Shown here: positions 1 through 9,369 of the stretch, piece after piece
How positions within the stretch are numbered: the first letter of the stretch is position 1
Layout of the letters: the number at the start of each line of letters is the position of its first letter
DNA from: a virus
Virus record (IMG/VR): IMGVR_UViG_3300009149_000348
Location: 1-21,445 of that record
Length of the DNA stretch: 21,445 nt
Reading direction: 5' to 3' (one strand)
The notes under the pieces: model-generated
What the model saw: only the letters and a program-made list of their open reading frames with translations
Told to the model about the DNA's origin: nothing
Database searches by the model: none
Position numbers and translations under genes: made by a program

Positions 1-428
1 ATTCTTATATTAGTTTGGTAAAGTCCTGTATTAGAGTAACTCCCAGTTAGTATAAAATGTATATCCTTTTGGGGGTAAGTATTTAAGATATATTGTTGTG
101 TAGTAGAATTATAAAAACCAAAGGAATCTTTTTCTGCTGAGGTGATAGATACTCTTTTTGGTGAAAAAGTAGTTAAATAAAGTGATGAAGTAGTTAAAGA
201 CCCTGTAAAATCATACTCTATATCAGCTCTATCAGCCCATTCTAAATTTGGGTTTTCAACATAGTATACAAAATGAGTTGGCTGTTCCGAGATGGTTAAA
301 ATATCATAAGTAATATTTCCACTACTATAGGGAATAGTAAGTTCAGTTAAGGATTGAAGAGTAGTAGTTTGATCAACTCCATCCTTATCTATTTTTGCTA
401 TTTTTATATATCTTACCCCTTCGGCCAT
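1..428 (-). CDS. Partial virion/tail protein (N-terminal 142 aa, cut by window edge)
   Basis: The frame opens at an ATG at 428 (MAEGVRYIKIAKIDKDGVDQ) and stays open for 142 codons to the left edge, so only the N-terminal part is present. The visible sequence is rich in Ser, Thr, Tyr and Asn with alternating hydrophobic residues, as in beta-rich tail or fibre proteins, and has no recognisable domain. It follows the 1225-aa tail gene by 21 nt in the same direction. A TATAAATA box (447-454) sits just upstream, so it may have its own late promoter. Placing it among virion proteins rests on context and composition only. Confidence 0.75.
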   Translation of the reverse strand, partial: MAEGVRYIKIAKIDKDGVDQTTTLQSLTELTIPYSSGNITYDILTISEQPTHFVYYVENPNLEWADRADIEYDFTGSLTTSSLYLTTFSPKRVSITSAEKDSFGFYNSTTQQYILNTYPQKDIHFILTGSYSNTGLYQTNIR

Positions 429-446
429 TATTTAAAGTTTTTTATT

Positions 447-454
447 TATTTATA
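447..454 (-). promoter_or_regulatory. Candidate T4-type late promoter TATAAATA
   Basis: The minus strand reads TATAAATA, the T4 late promoter octamer recognised by gp55-type sigma factors. It overlaps the stop codon of the 1225-aa gene and ends 18 nt before the next ATG (428). A gp55-like gene is present in the window. The sequence is so A/T-rich that the octamer also occurs inside genes by chance, so only the intergenic placement supports this call. Confidence 0.4.
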
Positions 455-3400
455 GATCTACATCAGGTGAAGGTGGTAGAGTAGGTGATGATGGGTTTTG
501 ATACCATATTGATATATATCCATCTGTTGGGTGATTATTAACATTAATAAAATCACCAAAATTATACCCACTCCCACTATACATTCTTACACCATAAAAT
601 CCTATACTATTAGGGTTAACTTTCTTAAAAGGATCACAACCTGGGTTTAAGTTTTGAGTTGCTACTGTTAATATAGATCCACTAAATTCACCATTATAAA
701 ACTCATCTTGACTATCATGCAGTGTATTTGCTGATCCTGATAGTGTTGGGTAAGTTTCATTCCAACTTTGGGTAATATTAAATATATTATTAGGCCCACT
801 CCCCTCAGAACCTAAGGGGGAAGTTGTTGTTGAGTTGAATTTAATTACACTTCCTGCAGGCTCCCCGGAAGGATTAACAATTCTTCCTTCTTCGTAATTA
901 TTCCATTGAGGTTTAACAGTACCACTAATAGATATATCTTGAAAGGTTAGAGGTTCATTCCAATGAATAGAACCACTTCTACCATACTTAGCAATAGTAG
1001 AATTAGAGTCTACTAAAACATTTTTATATCTATTTCTTTCAAGTAAATGTTGTTTAATAACTATTCCTGATGCTAGGCTGGTTCTTGCAGGAATAAAATC
1101 CTTTATCATTTTGAAGAGAGAGTTATCAAAATATTTTATTAGTTTTATAAAACCAAATAAATCGTAATTTTTAATATACTTCTCAAAATAAGCATCTCTT
1201 AATTCATTTAAATCAGGATAATTATCAGAGGGATTAGTTCTAAAACTAGGATCACCTATATAATCCCCTATATTAAAATACCCTAATTGACTAATTATAT
1301 CATCATTTATCTCATTTTGAGGGGAAAATGCTACTTCTAACAAATTAATATTAGGAGTATAACTAGAACTTACATTAGCTTGAGTTTGTGATAATCTTTG
1401 AAATGGGGATAAAACATCACCCTCGGGTAAAATATTATCTTCTACACGGATTTTATCAGTTATTCTATTTTTAATACCTACAGCTGGTTGATCTAAGAAG
1501 AAATATTCTGTATTGGTTTTATATGAAGGTGTTGATGAAAAAGTGAAATTGCTGTTACTACTAAAAGATGATGTGCTAACCCAGGATCCTGTTATTTTTG
1601 GGTGGATTGAAGTAGATGATGTAATATCTAATTCACTTCCTAAGGATGCCCTAAATATTAATTCATTAGGTGAAGAATTGAGTGTGTTACCCTCAATTGA
1701 TAGAGGATTCATTACATAATCTTTAAAGGAATCTTTACTTAAAATAGTATTATAATATCTTATTTCTTGCAATGAACCTGAGAATCCTGAGTGTAGTGAT
1801 GATGTTGTGAAATATGCTGTAGTAGATGTATTCCATGAGCCTTCATTGATAAGGGAGGAAGTAATATATCCAATAGAAGTACCATCATTTCCGGAATATA
1901 TTTTATTAGCTGCAGTTAATTCAAACCCATTAGAACTTCCACTGGTTACCATTATGGACCACCACCCCTCATTAAAGAAAGGTAAATAAATACTAGCAGA
2001 ATTTCCTGATGTTATATCAGGTCTCCATTTTAGTGTTGCATATTGGTAATTAGGGTCTATTGTAGATCCAGAATATGAAGCACTAGTTAAACCTGAACCT
2101 GTATATTCTAAGGTTAGATCTGATATTAAAGTTACTCCGTTATATAAACTAAATATAGATTGATGTGTATTTGTAGGTAAAATATCTTCAGCTTTAAATC
2201 TTAATTCTACTGTAGATGGATTATTTAAAGGTGAATTCCAAGATGGATTTAAAACCCATGGAGTCCTTATAGAGTTGGTTTCGTCTGTGTTAAAGGCGTA
2301 ATTAAAATTATTTGAATATAAATCCCAATCATTAGAATTTACTTTATCTTTACCCCCAAATTCATTTATTCTTAAAATAGTATCCGGGATACCATATGAA
2401 GTGATAAGGGCTCTTAATCCTGGTATGGTGCCTTTAGCTTTAAGTAAATATGGGATATTATGATATATTCTCTTATATAAAGATTTATTAACATCATCTA
2501 ACGGAATATAATCATTAGATGCAGATATAAAAGTGTTAATATATTCATATCCTGTTGGTGTTGGTAAGGAGCCGGTTATATTAGGAAATGGAAATAAACT
2601 ACCCTCAGGAGTTAATCCTAAGAAAGCAGTAAATAAATCATCATTAGAAAAATTATTTTGATATAATTTAATACCAAAATCTCTAATTGTATCTGCAACT
2701 AAATCCTTGGATACACCATAATTTAATCTATTATCTGAATTAAACTTTTGAGTAACATCCTTAATATAAATCCAAATATTATCATAATGTTGAGCTACCA
2801 TGTTAATGAATAACTCATATGGTTGATTTTCTGGGTCTTCTCTTAAATACTCAGGGATTGAAAATATTAAGTTGTCTTTGTTTTCTTCATCATATAATGA
2901 AGCTGAAAGTATTATTCCTCCATATAATGGGTTATCCTCATTTAAACTACCAAACCAATTTAAAACCTCAGTACTACCAGGTGTATGTAGTTTATAAGGA
3001 GGTTGCGTTGTTGATTTAGGCCAAGCATATGAGCCACTTTCATAATATAAAGCATATTCATAATGATCGAAATTAGTTATTATATTACTAATTTTATTTT
3101 CTAATATAGTTTTACTCTCATTTATAGCAAATGAGGAGGAAGTAGGACCTATTATATTAGTATTTATAATGGCTATTGAGGAAGAATACTGTTCTAATAA
3201 ATTTATTTTATATGAAAAATTTTCAAGTCTAGTTTGCCCGGAACTAAAATGTATAAATTCAGAAAAATCACTATAATCAATATTAATTGAAAGTTCCTTT
3301 TCTTCTAATAAACTATTGAGTTGGTTTAAGGAGGATGTGGAAGTTGTATTAATTATATCTGAGTATGATAATTCTAATGTTGAGTTATTTATTTGATCTT

Positions 3401-4127
3401 TTAATTCTAGATTAAAATTAGGACCGCTAAGTGGAAATGAATCTTCAATTATTATAGGTTCTTCTATAAATTTTACATTATAAGCTAAAGACTCATCTAT
3501 AGAGGTAACAACCCATAATTTAGATTTTATCCCATATTCTTCAGGGAGGGGTGTATATAATTTAATTAATATGGTTACACCATTAGGATCTTCATTTGAT
3601 ATACTAATATTATTAGCTATAAATAAATTATTATCCCCAAAATTAATAAAAAAATCTAAAAAATAATTACTATTTTCTCGCTCAAGAATAAAATTCTCAG
3701 TTTGTTCTTGTATAGTAAGAATATTTATATCGTTACTATCTAACCTTATTTCAGTTCTATCGGAAGAAATTTCTGATATGAATAGATTTTCTAAGTTCGA
3801 TCCAATTTTACGTGATAGGATATTATAATAAACATTGTACTCACCTTGATCAAATCCTGTATTTATTAAATCCTCTTCAGGATTAAGTATAATATTAGAT
3901 ACTTCTCCAGTTCCAGAGGATTGACCATCATTTTGGATTGTGTATGAATTATAATTATATGTATTAGATAATAAATTATTATTTAAATCATATATATTAT
4001 ACTCAATATAACTTGAAGTATCTAATATAGAATCAATCCCAAAAGATGAAATTAAACTTCTATCACTAGGGGCATACTCTATTTGACTCGTTATTAGAGT
4101 TGGACTTATTTGATTTATATCAACCAT
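450..4127 (-). CDS. Large baseplate wedge/tail protein with tail-protein-I-like core and LamG-like domain
   Basis: This is a 1225-aa virion protein, the largest in the window. Residues 1-340 are beta-rich and unrecognised. Residues about 350-600 contain the block YKRIYHNIPYLLKAKGTIPG (551-570) followed by LRALITSYGIPDTILRINEFGG, which resembles the tail protein I/gp7-type wedge region of contractile tails. Residues about 637-800 look like a LamG/concanavalin-like sandwich: STVELRFKAED near the start, then GWWSIMV, and GSLQEIRYYNTILS near the end. A third block with FKMIKDFIPARTSLASG lies near 1005-1021. It is third after gp6, where T4 has gp7 and gp8. It probably forms an outer wedge or fibre-attachment part with a possible glycan-binding insert. 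The gp7 role is inferred from position and the central motif. Confidence 0.75.
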   Translation of the reverse strand: MVDINQISPTLITSQIEYAPSDRSLISSFGIDSILDTSSYIEYNIYDLNNNLLSNTYNYNSYTIQNDGQSSGTGEVSNIILNPEEDLINTGFDQGEYNVYYNILSRKIGSNLENLFISEISSDRTEIRLDSNDINILTIQEQTENFILERENSNYFLDFFINFGDNNLFIANNISISNEDPNGVTILIKLYTPLPEEYGIKSKLWVVTSIDESLAYNVKFIEEPIIIEDSFPLSGPNFNLELKDQINNSTLELSYSDIINTTSTSSLNQLNSLLEEKELSINIDYSDFSEFIHFSSGQTRLENFSYKINLLEQYSSSIAIINTNIIGPTSSSFAINESKTILENKISNIITNFDHYEYALYYESGSYAWPKSTTQPPYKLHTPGSTEVLNWFGSLNEDNPLYGGIILSASLYDEENKDNLIFSIPEYLREDPENQPYELFINMVAQHYDNIWIYIKDVTQKFNSDNRLNYGVSKDLVADTIRDFGIKLYQNNFSNDDLFTAFLGLTPEGSLFPFPNITGSLPTPTGYEYINTFISASNDYIPLDDVNKSLYKRIYHNIPYLLKAKGTIPGLRALITSYGIPDTILRINEFGGKDKVNSNDWDLYSNNFNYAFNTDETNSIRTPWVLNPSWNSPLNNPSTVELRFKAEDILPTNTHQSIFSLYNGVTLISDLTLEYTGSGLTSASYSGSTIDPNYQYATLKWRPDITSGNSASIYLPFFNEGWWSIMVTSGSSNGFELTAANKIYSGNDGTSIGYITSSLINEGSWNTSTTAYFTTSSLHSGFSGSLQEIRYYNTILSKDSFKDYVMNPLSIEGNTLNSSPNELIFRASLGSELDITSSTSIHPKITGSWVSTSSFSSNSNFTFSSTPSYKTNTEYFFLDQPAVGIKNRITDKIRVEDNILPEGDVLSPFQRLSQTQANVSSSYTPNINLLEVAFSPQNEINDDIISQLGYFNIGDYIGDPSFRTNPSDNYPDLNELRDAYFEKYIKNYDLFGFIKLIKYFDNSLFKMIKDFIPARTSLASGIVIKQHLLERNRYKNVLVDSNSTIAKYGRSGSIHWNEPLTFQDISISGTVKPQWNNYEEGRIVNPSGEPAGSVIKFNSTTTSPLGSEGSGPNNIFNITQSWNETYPTLSGSANTLHDSQDEFYNGEFSGSILTVATQNLNPGCDPFKKVNPNSIGFYGVRMYSGSGYNFGDFINVNNHPTDGYISIWYQNPSSPTLPPSPDVDL

Positions 4128-4129
4128 TA

Positions 4130-4489
4130 TTAATTTTCATTTAATGAAGTTCCGGTCTCTAATTCTATTACTTGTTTTTGAGCTTCAAGTAAATCTACTC
4201 TTAGTTGAGTAATTTCAGCTTGCAATGCTATTATTTCTTCTTGATTTGCCTCAAAATTAATATATTCTGAACTAGTTTTTATTAAATATTCATGAGAATT
4301 ATTTGTACCATATTCTGGTATATCATAAAATAAATCATTATATTGGGAAAAGAAATCATTAGTTGTAGGTTGAGCTGCTAATCCCTCAGAAATAGTTTTA
4401 ACCCCCAATTGAGAGAATGAATTGTCTATTGTTTTAGAGTATTGAGACTTGTTAAAAACTGTTTTATTTAATTTAATATTTTCACTCAT
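4130..4489 (-). CDS. Small coiled-coil tail-associated protein
   Basis: This 119-aa protein lies between two large tail genes. Residues 1-70 are polar and contain FFSQYNDLFYDIPEYG. Residues about 75-112 form a clear heptad-type coiled coil (EEIIALQAEITQLRVDLLEA). Its ATG overlaps the stop of the 377-aa gene (TAATG), and the next gene starts 2 nt after its stop, so the three are almost certainly translated together. The coiled coil suggests an oligomeric connector between wedge or fibre parts. I do not recognise a named family. Confidence is high that it is a gene and low on its role. Confidence 0.8.
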   Translation of the reverse strand: MSENIKLNKTVFNKSQYSKTIDNSFSQLGVKTISEGLAAQPTTNDFFSQYNDLFYDIPEYGTNNSHEYLIKTSSEYINFEANQEEIIALQAEITQLRVDLLEAQKQVIELETGTSLNEN

Positions 4490-5622
4490 TATCCATTAAT
4501 TACTTTAAAATAATAATTATCGTCGTATATTCTAGTTGAACCGTCTATAGTCGTTTTAATTAATAATTTATAATAACGTTCAGGCTCTAACCCATCCATA
4601 TAAATATTAAAATAATTACTTGTAGAATCAGCACTAATTTGAGTGTATTGAGTATCAAAATCAACAATAAATTCATTAGTATCTAAATCCTTTATAGCGT
4701 AATATGATGCTGTTGGTAGATAATTTTTACTAACATAAAATGAACTTGTTTGAAATGTTCTCACAGGATATGTTGGGCTAATATTAAGTCTAAATTTATT
4801 AATAGAATTAATATTAAAAACCCCGGGATTTTCCGCTAAGGACATTTTTATGTTTGAATTAGAAACAATTGTTGATTCACCTCCACTTAAAATTGAGGTA
4901 TAATCCCTCCACTTAAATTCTAATTGAGGGGGATATATTGTATTAGTATCAACACTATAATATTTAAGTATAGGCTGTTGTGAAGAGGAAGCGTTGAATT
5001 CACTATTAGAAGATAATTTAGTTATAAATCCATAGTTTGGTATTGAACCACTATACCATTTTGATACTATTAATTTTGTTCCTATATTTAAATCCTTTTT
5101 ACTTCTTAAACTCAAGGATTGAGTTACTTTATAAGAAGGTACTCCTGAGCCCGAGTAGAACCAACTACCTCCTCCTTGGGTAACATATGTTGATACAAAG
5201 GAGCCTGTAAAAAGTTCAGTTCCTATATTACCACTCATATCCCAAGGATTAGTATCTTTAGATGTTCTATCAACCCAAGTTACACCATTTACTGTTGAGG
5301 GGGAATCACCAAATTCTCCAGTACCATTATTCCATTCTTGAGCTATAGGATATACTTCTAAAATTTGATCAATACTTACTCCTTGAGCGTTTGCTATAAA
5401 AGTTCTAAAATTAACATCCCAATCACTACCACTAATTATACTATCAATAACATTTGTAATTTCAGAGCTATCAAATTGAGTTAGGTATCTTGCAATTTCA
5501 GGATTTCCAGTAATTCCTAAATTATTATTCACTTCACTAATAGCATCTAACCCAAAATTAGCATCAGGATACGCTGAGTATAGGGTAGAGTCTTTGAAGG
5601 GGAAGATTTTATATATTGCCAT
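4489..5622 (-). CDS. Tail/baseplate protein with DNRLRE-like beta-sandwich domain
   Basis: This is a 377-aa virion protein directly after gp6. Residues about 8-120 match the layout of DNRLRE/CBM96-like domains: a first strand with DSTLYSAYPDANFG (11-24), a middle strand ARYLTQFD (44-51), and a later strand LEVYPIAQEWNNGTGEFGDS (88-107) followed by VTWVDR. Such domains are beta-sandwiches often found in surface or carbohydrate-binding proteins. The last 90 residues are another beta-rich unit ending at the stop. Its position after gp6 suggests a baseplate periphery or adhesin adaptor. The domain assignment is from motif reading and the function is inferred. Confidence 0.75.
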   Translation of the reverse strand: MAIYKIFPFKDSTLYSAYPDANFGLDAISEVNNNLGITGNPEIARYLTQFDSSEITNVIDSIISGSDWDVNFRTFIANAQGVSIDQILEVYPIAQEWNNGTGEFGDSPSTVNGVTWVDRTSKDTNPWDMSGNIGTELFTGSFVSTYVTQGGGSWFYSGSGVPSYKVTQSLSLRSKKDLNIGTKLIVSKWYSGSIPNYGFITKLSSNSEFNASSSQQPILKYYSVDTNTIYPPQLEFKWRDYTSILSGGESTIVSNSNIKMSLAENPGVFNINSINKFRLNISPTYPVRTFQTSSFYVSKNYLPTASYYAIKDLDTNEFIVDFDTQYTQISADSTSNYFNIYMDGLEPERYYKLLIKTTIDGSTRIYDDNYYFKVING

Positions 5623-5624
5623 GG

Positions 5625-5635
5625 TTATAAATATT
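5625..5635 (-). promoter_or_regulatory. AATATTTATAA motif, copy 1 (before DNRLRE-like gene)
   Basis: The minus strand reads AATATTTATAA, ending 2 nt before the ATG at 5622. The same 11-mer precedes two other genes in the structural region (8246 and 11891). It contains or abuts TATAAT-like sequence and might be a late-gene signal. The function is unproven. Confidence 0.3.
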
Positions 5636-7492
5636 ATAATGGAACAACTTTTCCTTTAATATCTTGGTCTGGGTATTTAACCTCAAATATACTTGGGTCT
5701 AATGAGGGGTATATTACTTGATTTTGAGTAGCTCCATTAATATCATAAGAATATTGAGAATATCCAGTTGTTGTTCCTGCTTTATTTGATACAATAGCAT
5801 TTTTAATAGTTTGAACACCTTCTATTCTATCTAAAAGAAGAAATATATCTCTTAATAGAAGGGGTTGATTTATTTGCCATTTATCTCTACTAAAATAATC
5901 TTTTAACCCCCCTATACATTTTAAAAGAACTTCATTATTATTAAATTCAGGGAGTACTATAATTTCAAAATTAATAGCTATGTTTATAATAAAAGCATCT
6001 CTAATTTCAATATTATCACCTATAATTCTATTTTGTGTGAGGTAAGTTCTTAAATTTTTCTTTAAAGTTGGTGATGATTGAGTATATTGACCTTGAGAGT
6101 TTAATCCTAAAGTAAATAAGTTTAAAGTTTCAATTGTAGAGACCTGATCATCTGTTAATAGAGGTTTTTCAATATAAGCTTTTGAAACAGAGCCATATTC
6201 TGAAGGCATACTTAAAGCCCTAACTAAATAATCTTCTGCTGTTACTGATCTTTGTTGGGATGCAATTAGAGCTAATGAGTTTTGCCTAATTTCTTCTAAA
6301 GTATCTCCTCCTCTCCCCCCACTAGCAGCTAATAGATTATTTGATGATAATGAAGAGAATATATAATTTGCGGTTGTTGGGTTTAAATTAATGTTATTAA
6401 ATTTTATTAAAGCTGTTGAAGGGGATGTTAAGGTATTAGCAATTACATTAGAGGAAACCCCCCCACCGGTTAAATATCTTATATCTAAAGATGTATTTGA
6501 TGGTGAGATACCATAAGTATTTGTATATAAGAAATTTGTAGGAGAGTATGCTGATGTTAATTTATCTTGTTCACTAGGTAATCCTATTCCTACATTATTA
6601 GGGTTAGGTATAATTAATTCATCACTATCTAAAGAGGTTCCAGCCCCAAATTGAATTTGGAGGTTTGATAAAGAAGTAAATCGTGTTGTAAATCTTCTCT
6701 GAATTTTATTTAGTTTTAATAAATAAGGCACCTCCCCACTATCTTGAATATTATTAGGATCATTAGCATTAGTATTACTAATTTTATCATAAATCATTTC
6801 TTGTCCTAAATGATCAACTTCATACCATGAATTTCCCTCAGAATCATTTATGTCTAATATTTTAATAATATTAGGAGATTCTAAATTAATTGTTTGAAAT
6901 TGCTGAGGGGCTGTAAAGGTTTGTGTAGAAGTATTTATTACGGCAGATATAGCTTTTCTTGTTTTTTTAAGAAGATAATATTGAGGTGTATTTCCTGAAA
7001 TTTGATAAACAGATATTTCTGTTGGGTCCTGTGATGATGAAATTGAGAAATCTATCTTATCCTGGATTAAGAATAAAGAATTTCCTTGGGTTGGAGAGAC
7101 AGTAGTATTTTCACCCACTGTTAAAGCATAATCAAAATCAGGAACGACAGTACTACCACTAGTTTTAGCAGGAAGTTGTTGATAGAAATCTATATCTACT
7201 TGAGCTACACCTGTTGTTTTTGGTTTGTACCCAAACATATAAGCTAATTCAAATATGTTATTTGTTTGTCTAGCATATTGGATAAAATTCTCTTGAATTT
7301 GATTATCTAAATAAAAACTTAAAACATCCCCAACATAAGCTGATTGTTCCATAAATAACATCCCAGGAGAGGCTTGAGAGAAATCATTATATGTGTTAGG
7401 GAAATATGTTTGAGAAAATTAATGAGTCTATTTCTAAAATCTGTAAAATCTCTATTTAAGTATTTTATATCACGATTAGGAGTTGTAGCCAT
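5634..7492 (-). CDS. gp6: Baseplate wedge protein gp6 (J-like), split by an apparent 1-nt frameshift
   Basis: This is the wedge protein that joins baseplate sectors in contractile-tail phages. The gene begins at the ATG at 7492 (MATTPNRDIKYLNRDF), 1 nt after the gp25 stop. At the AAAA run on the plus strand (7415-7418) the conserved protein moves to the -1 frame, continuing SQTYFPNTYNDFSQASPGML and then AYVGDVLSFYLDNQIQEN, a hallmark of gp6. The downstream frame has a TAA immediately before the junction, and the first frame stops at 7319. The remainder (ATG at 7361, 575 aa) includes GGRGGDTLEEIRQN and TAEDYLVRA, typical of gp6/J. One extra T in the coding strand would restore a protein of about 619 aa. 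Sequencing error, recent mutation and recoding are all possible, and the slippery site is poor. Confidence 0.85.
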
Positions 7493-7493
7493 A

Positions 7494-7898
7494 TTAGAAT
7501 TCTATATTTAAGGTATCATTTATATTAGTGTTAGAAACCTTATAATTTAATTCAACACTAATAGAATTAGAATCAGTGTCCTTAAAAAGGTTTAATGAAG
7601 TAATGATTACATTAGAAAAATATAATCCTAATTTTGAAGAAATATCTTCTTTTAAAAAATCAAGATTATCATCAGATATTTGAATATCTATAAATTTTCT
7701 TAACCCCCCACCAAAAGATGGATTTAAAAATTTATCTCCAGGATTAGTTAAGAAAAAATTTATTAAGTTATTTTTTATAGCATCCTTAGTTTGGAAATTA
7801 GATTTAAAAACCGCACTACCATTAAAAGGAATATCAACCCCAATAGCAGTTGAGGGGTTAAAATCAATGGGTGATATTTGTTGAGGATTAAAAGCCAT
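7494..7898 (-). CDS. gp25: Baseplate wedge protein gp25 (GPW/gp25 family)
   Basis: This 134-aa protein is the normal length for gp25, the lysozyme-like-fold wedge component that contacts the first sheath ring. Visible hallmarks are DIPFNGSAVFKSNFQT, then AIKNNLINFFLTNPGDKFLNP and FGGGLRKFIDI, which form the GPW_gp25 core including the typical N-L-x-x-x-L-x-T-x-x-G-(D/E) block. The C terminus ends in alternating strands (VELNYKVSNTNINDTLNIEF). Its ATG overlaps the upstream stop (TAATG), and gp6 starts 1 nt after its own stop, so gp25 and gp6 are translationally linked. Confidence is high. Confidence 0.93.
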   Translation of the reverse strand: MAFNPQQISPIDFNPSTAIGVDIPFNGSAVFKSNFQTKDAIKNNLINFFLTNPGDKFLNPSFGGGLRKFIDIQISDDNLDFLKEDISSKLGLYFSNVIITSLNLFKDTDSNSISVELNYKVSNTNINDTLNIEF

Positions 7899-8242
7899 TA
7901 CATGTTTAATAAATTACCAATTTGGTCTAAACTAACAGAACCATTTGGTAAAGAGCCATTTATTGGATCAACACCTACTGTATTCATAGGTGCTATATCT
8001 TGAGTTGAGAAGGACATTTTAGTTTCTTCTAGGGCTCCCATCATATTTTCATATTTAGATTTCATATCTATATTGTTAGGAGTATCTTTACCTTTATTCC
8101 CAATATTAATTGGTTGGGAGAAAGATTCATTAATTTGAGATTTAGGGGATTTTATCGCTTCTAAAAGAATTTCTTTTAATTCTTCTTGGATTGCTTCTTT
8201 TACAGCATCCTTAATCAATTTTTTTAATACATCAGTTTTCAT
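7898..8242 (-). CDS. Small helical protein upstream of gp25, unknown function
   Basis: This is a 114-aa protein. Residues 1-33 form a strongly amphipathic, charged helix (VLKKLIKDAVKEAIQEELKE), and the remainder is polar and Asn/Ser/Gly-rich, ending QIGNLLNM. The charged helix plus disordered tail would suit an assembly factor or minor virion component, but no family is recognised. It starts 4 nt after an AATATTTATAA motif, and its stop overlaps the gp25 start. Confidence 0.75.
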   Translation of the reverse strand: MKTDVLKKLIKDAVKEAIQEELKEILLEAIKSPKSQINESFSQPINIGNKGKDTPNNIDMKSKYENMMGALEETKMSFSTQDIAPMNTVGVDPINGSLPNGSVSLDQIGNLLNM

Positions 8243-8245
8243 CTA

Positions 8246-8256
8246 TTATAAATATT
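8246..8256 (-). promoter_or_regulatory. AATATTTATAA motif, copy 2 (before 114-aa gene/gp25)
   Basis: AATATTTATAATAG immediately precedes the ATG at 8242 on the minus strand and contains a perfect TATAAT. A start site at the usual distance from that hexamer would give an almost leaderless mRNA for the gp25-gp6 group. The role is inferred from recurrence. Confidence 0.3.
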
Positions 8257-8262
8257 TAGTTA

Positions 8263-9342
8263 TTATGCTTTTAAATCATTTTGTTGAATATAAAATATAA
8301 GTTCATCTATTAGGATTTGATCTACAGAACTGAATGAGAATTCTCCTTTTAGCATAACTATTCCGGATTTATTTCTAGCTATAGCTCTCCTACGTTTTAA
8401 GGAATTTGTTGTTATTTCAGTCTCAACCCCCATTTCAAATCCGTTTACGTTTGTGACTACAGGAGATAATTGGTTAGATTGTTGTTGAGTTAAAGCTATT
8501 AATTCAGCTGAGATTTGTTCTTGATCAGCATCAGGATAACATTTTTGAACAAGATTATCAAGTAAATCAAGTAATTGTATGACTTGAAGAAGAACTTGTC
8601 TAAGTAAAACTAAAATAGCTAATACACTAATATTTATATTTTTTAATTTATCTATATTAGTATTAATTTTATCCTTATTATCTTGTATTGCTAATATAAC
8701 ATTAAGAGGTAAACCAGGAACCCCAGGAACACCGGTTGAAGAAGGTATAGGAAGATTTTTTAAAGAATTATATGCTATGTCGAATGCTTCTATAACTCCC
8801 CCCGAAATACCTAAAGCTATAGTGGTATTATCTATTAATGTTAAACTATTATTTAATTGTTTAACTAATTTATTTTTTTTATTTATTATTGAAAGTAATT
8901 TTTCTTGAGAAGGACAAGAAGATTTATTGTTGATTTTATCTAAAATATCAGATTGGTTTTTGGCTAGTAATTCAGTAGCTTTAGTTAATCCAAATCCTGC
9001 TATTAAAGTTAATATTGTAGGTATTAAAGTACTTTTAATATTATCTATTTGATTAGATAGACGTTCTTTAGAAAAATAATCTGGTGATTTATTTCCTTTA
9101 GAGAGTTCTTTAATTTGAGATGTGTTTAATTGGGATGCTTTAATTTTATCTTGTTCTAAAGCAACATTAATAGGGGTTAAAGCAATTACTCCTAAATCTG
9201 TTTTTGCAGTTCCATCCCCTTTATAAGGAGTTATCTCTTTAGATTCATACCCCTCAGCAGAAATAAGAATCTTTGGTAAATTTTTAGGATCTACTGAAGA
9301 TAGGGAAGAAGTAAGTTCTATGGATATTGGGTTATTAGACAT
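8263..9342 (-). CDS. Helical virion protein with N-terminal carboxypeptidase-regulatory-like fold
   Basis: This is a 359-aa protein between the DUF5675-like gene and the gp25 group. Residues about 22-57 (KILISAEGYESKEITPYKGD, then TAKTDLGVIALTP) look like a short transthyretin/carboxypeptidase-regulatory beta-sandwich. Residues 95-290 are mainly helical, with hydrophobic stretches near 106-120 and 239-262 that suggest a helical bundle or membrane-contacting helices, separated by a Pro/Gly turn (TGVPGVPGLP, 203-212). The C terminus (NSLKRRRAIARNKSGIVMLK, then ELIFYIQQNDLKA) resembles C-terminal blocks of virion proteins I associate with related marine phages, from memory only. It is probably a tail or baseplate structural protein. 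Confidence 0.7.
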   Translation of the reverse strand: MSNNPISIELTSSLSSVDPKNLPKILISAEGYESKEITPYKGDGTAKTDLGVIALTPINVALEQDKIKASQLNTSQIKELSKGNKSPDYFSKERLSNQIDNIKSTLIPTILTLIAGFGLTKATELLAKNQSDILDKINNKSSCPSQEKLLSIINKKNKLVKQLNNSLTLIDNTTIALGISGGVIEAFDIAYNSLKNLPIPSSTGVPGVPGLPLNVILAIQDNKDKINTNIDKLKNINISVLAILVLLRQVLLQVIQLLDLLDNLVQKCYPDADQEQISAELIALTQQQSNQLSPVVTNVNGFEMGVETEITTNSLKRRRAIARNKSGIVMLKGEFSFSSVDQILIDELIFYIQQNDLKA

Positions 9343-9369
9343 TATTGATTATTAATGATATTTTAGGTT

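Noticed and set aside
3164-3176. Intragenic TATAAATA octamer on the minus strand
   Set aside because: Expected by chance several times per strand at this A/T content, and not near a gene start.
7413-7425. Programmed -1 frameshift as the sole explanation for split gp6
   Set aside because: The P-site codon would re-pair poorly (AAT to TAA), so I prefer an indel or sequencing error until reads are checked.
8685-8710. TGTTATATTAG inside the 359-aa gene, resembling the cassette -10
   Set aside because: No TTGG box 17 bp upstream, and it lies inside a coding region.
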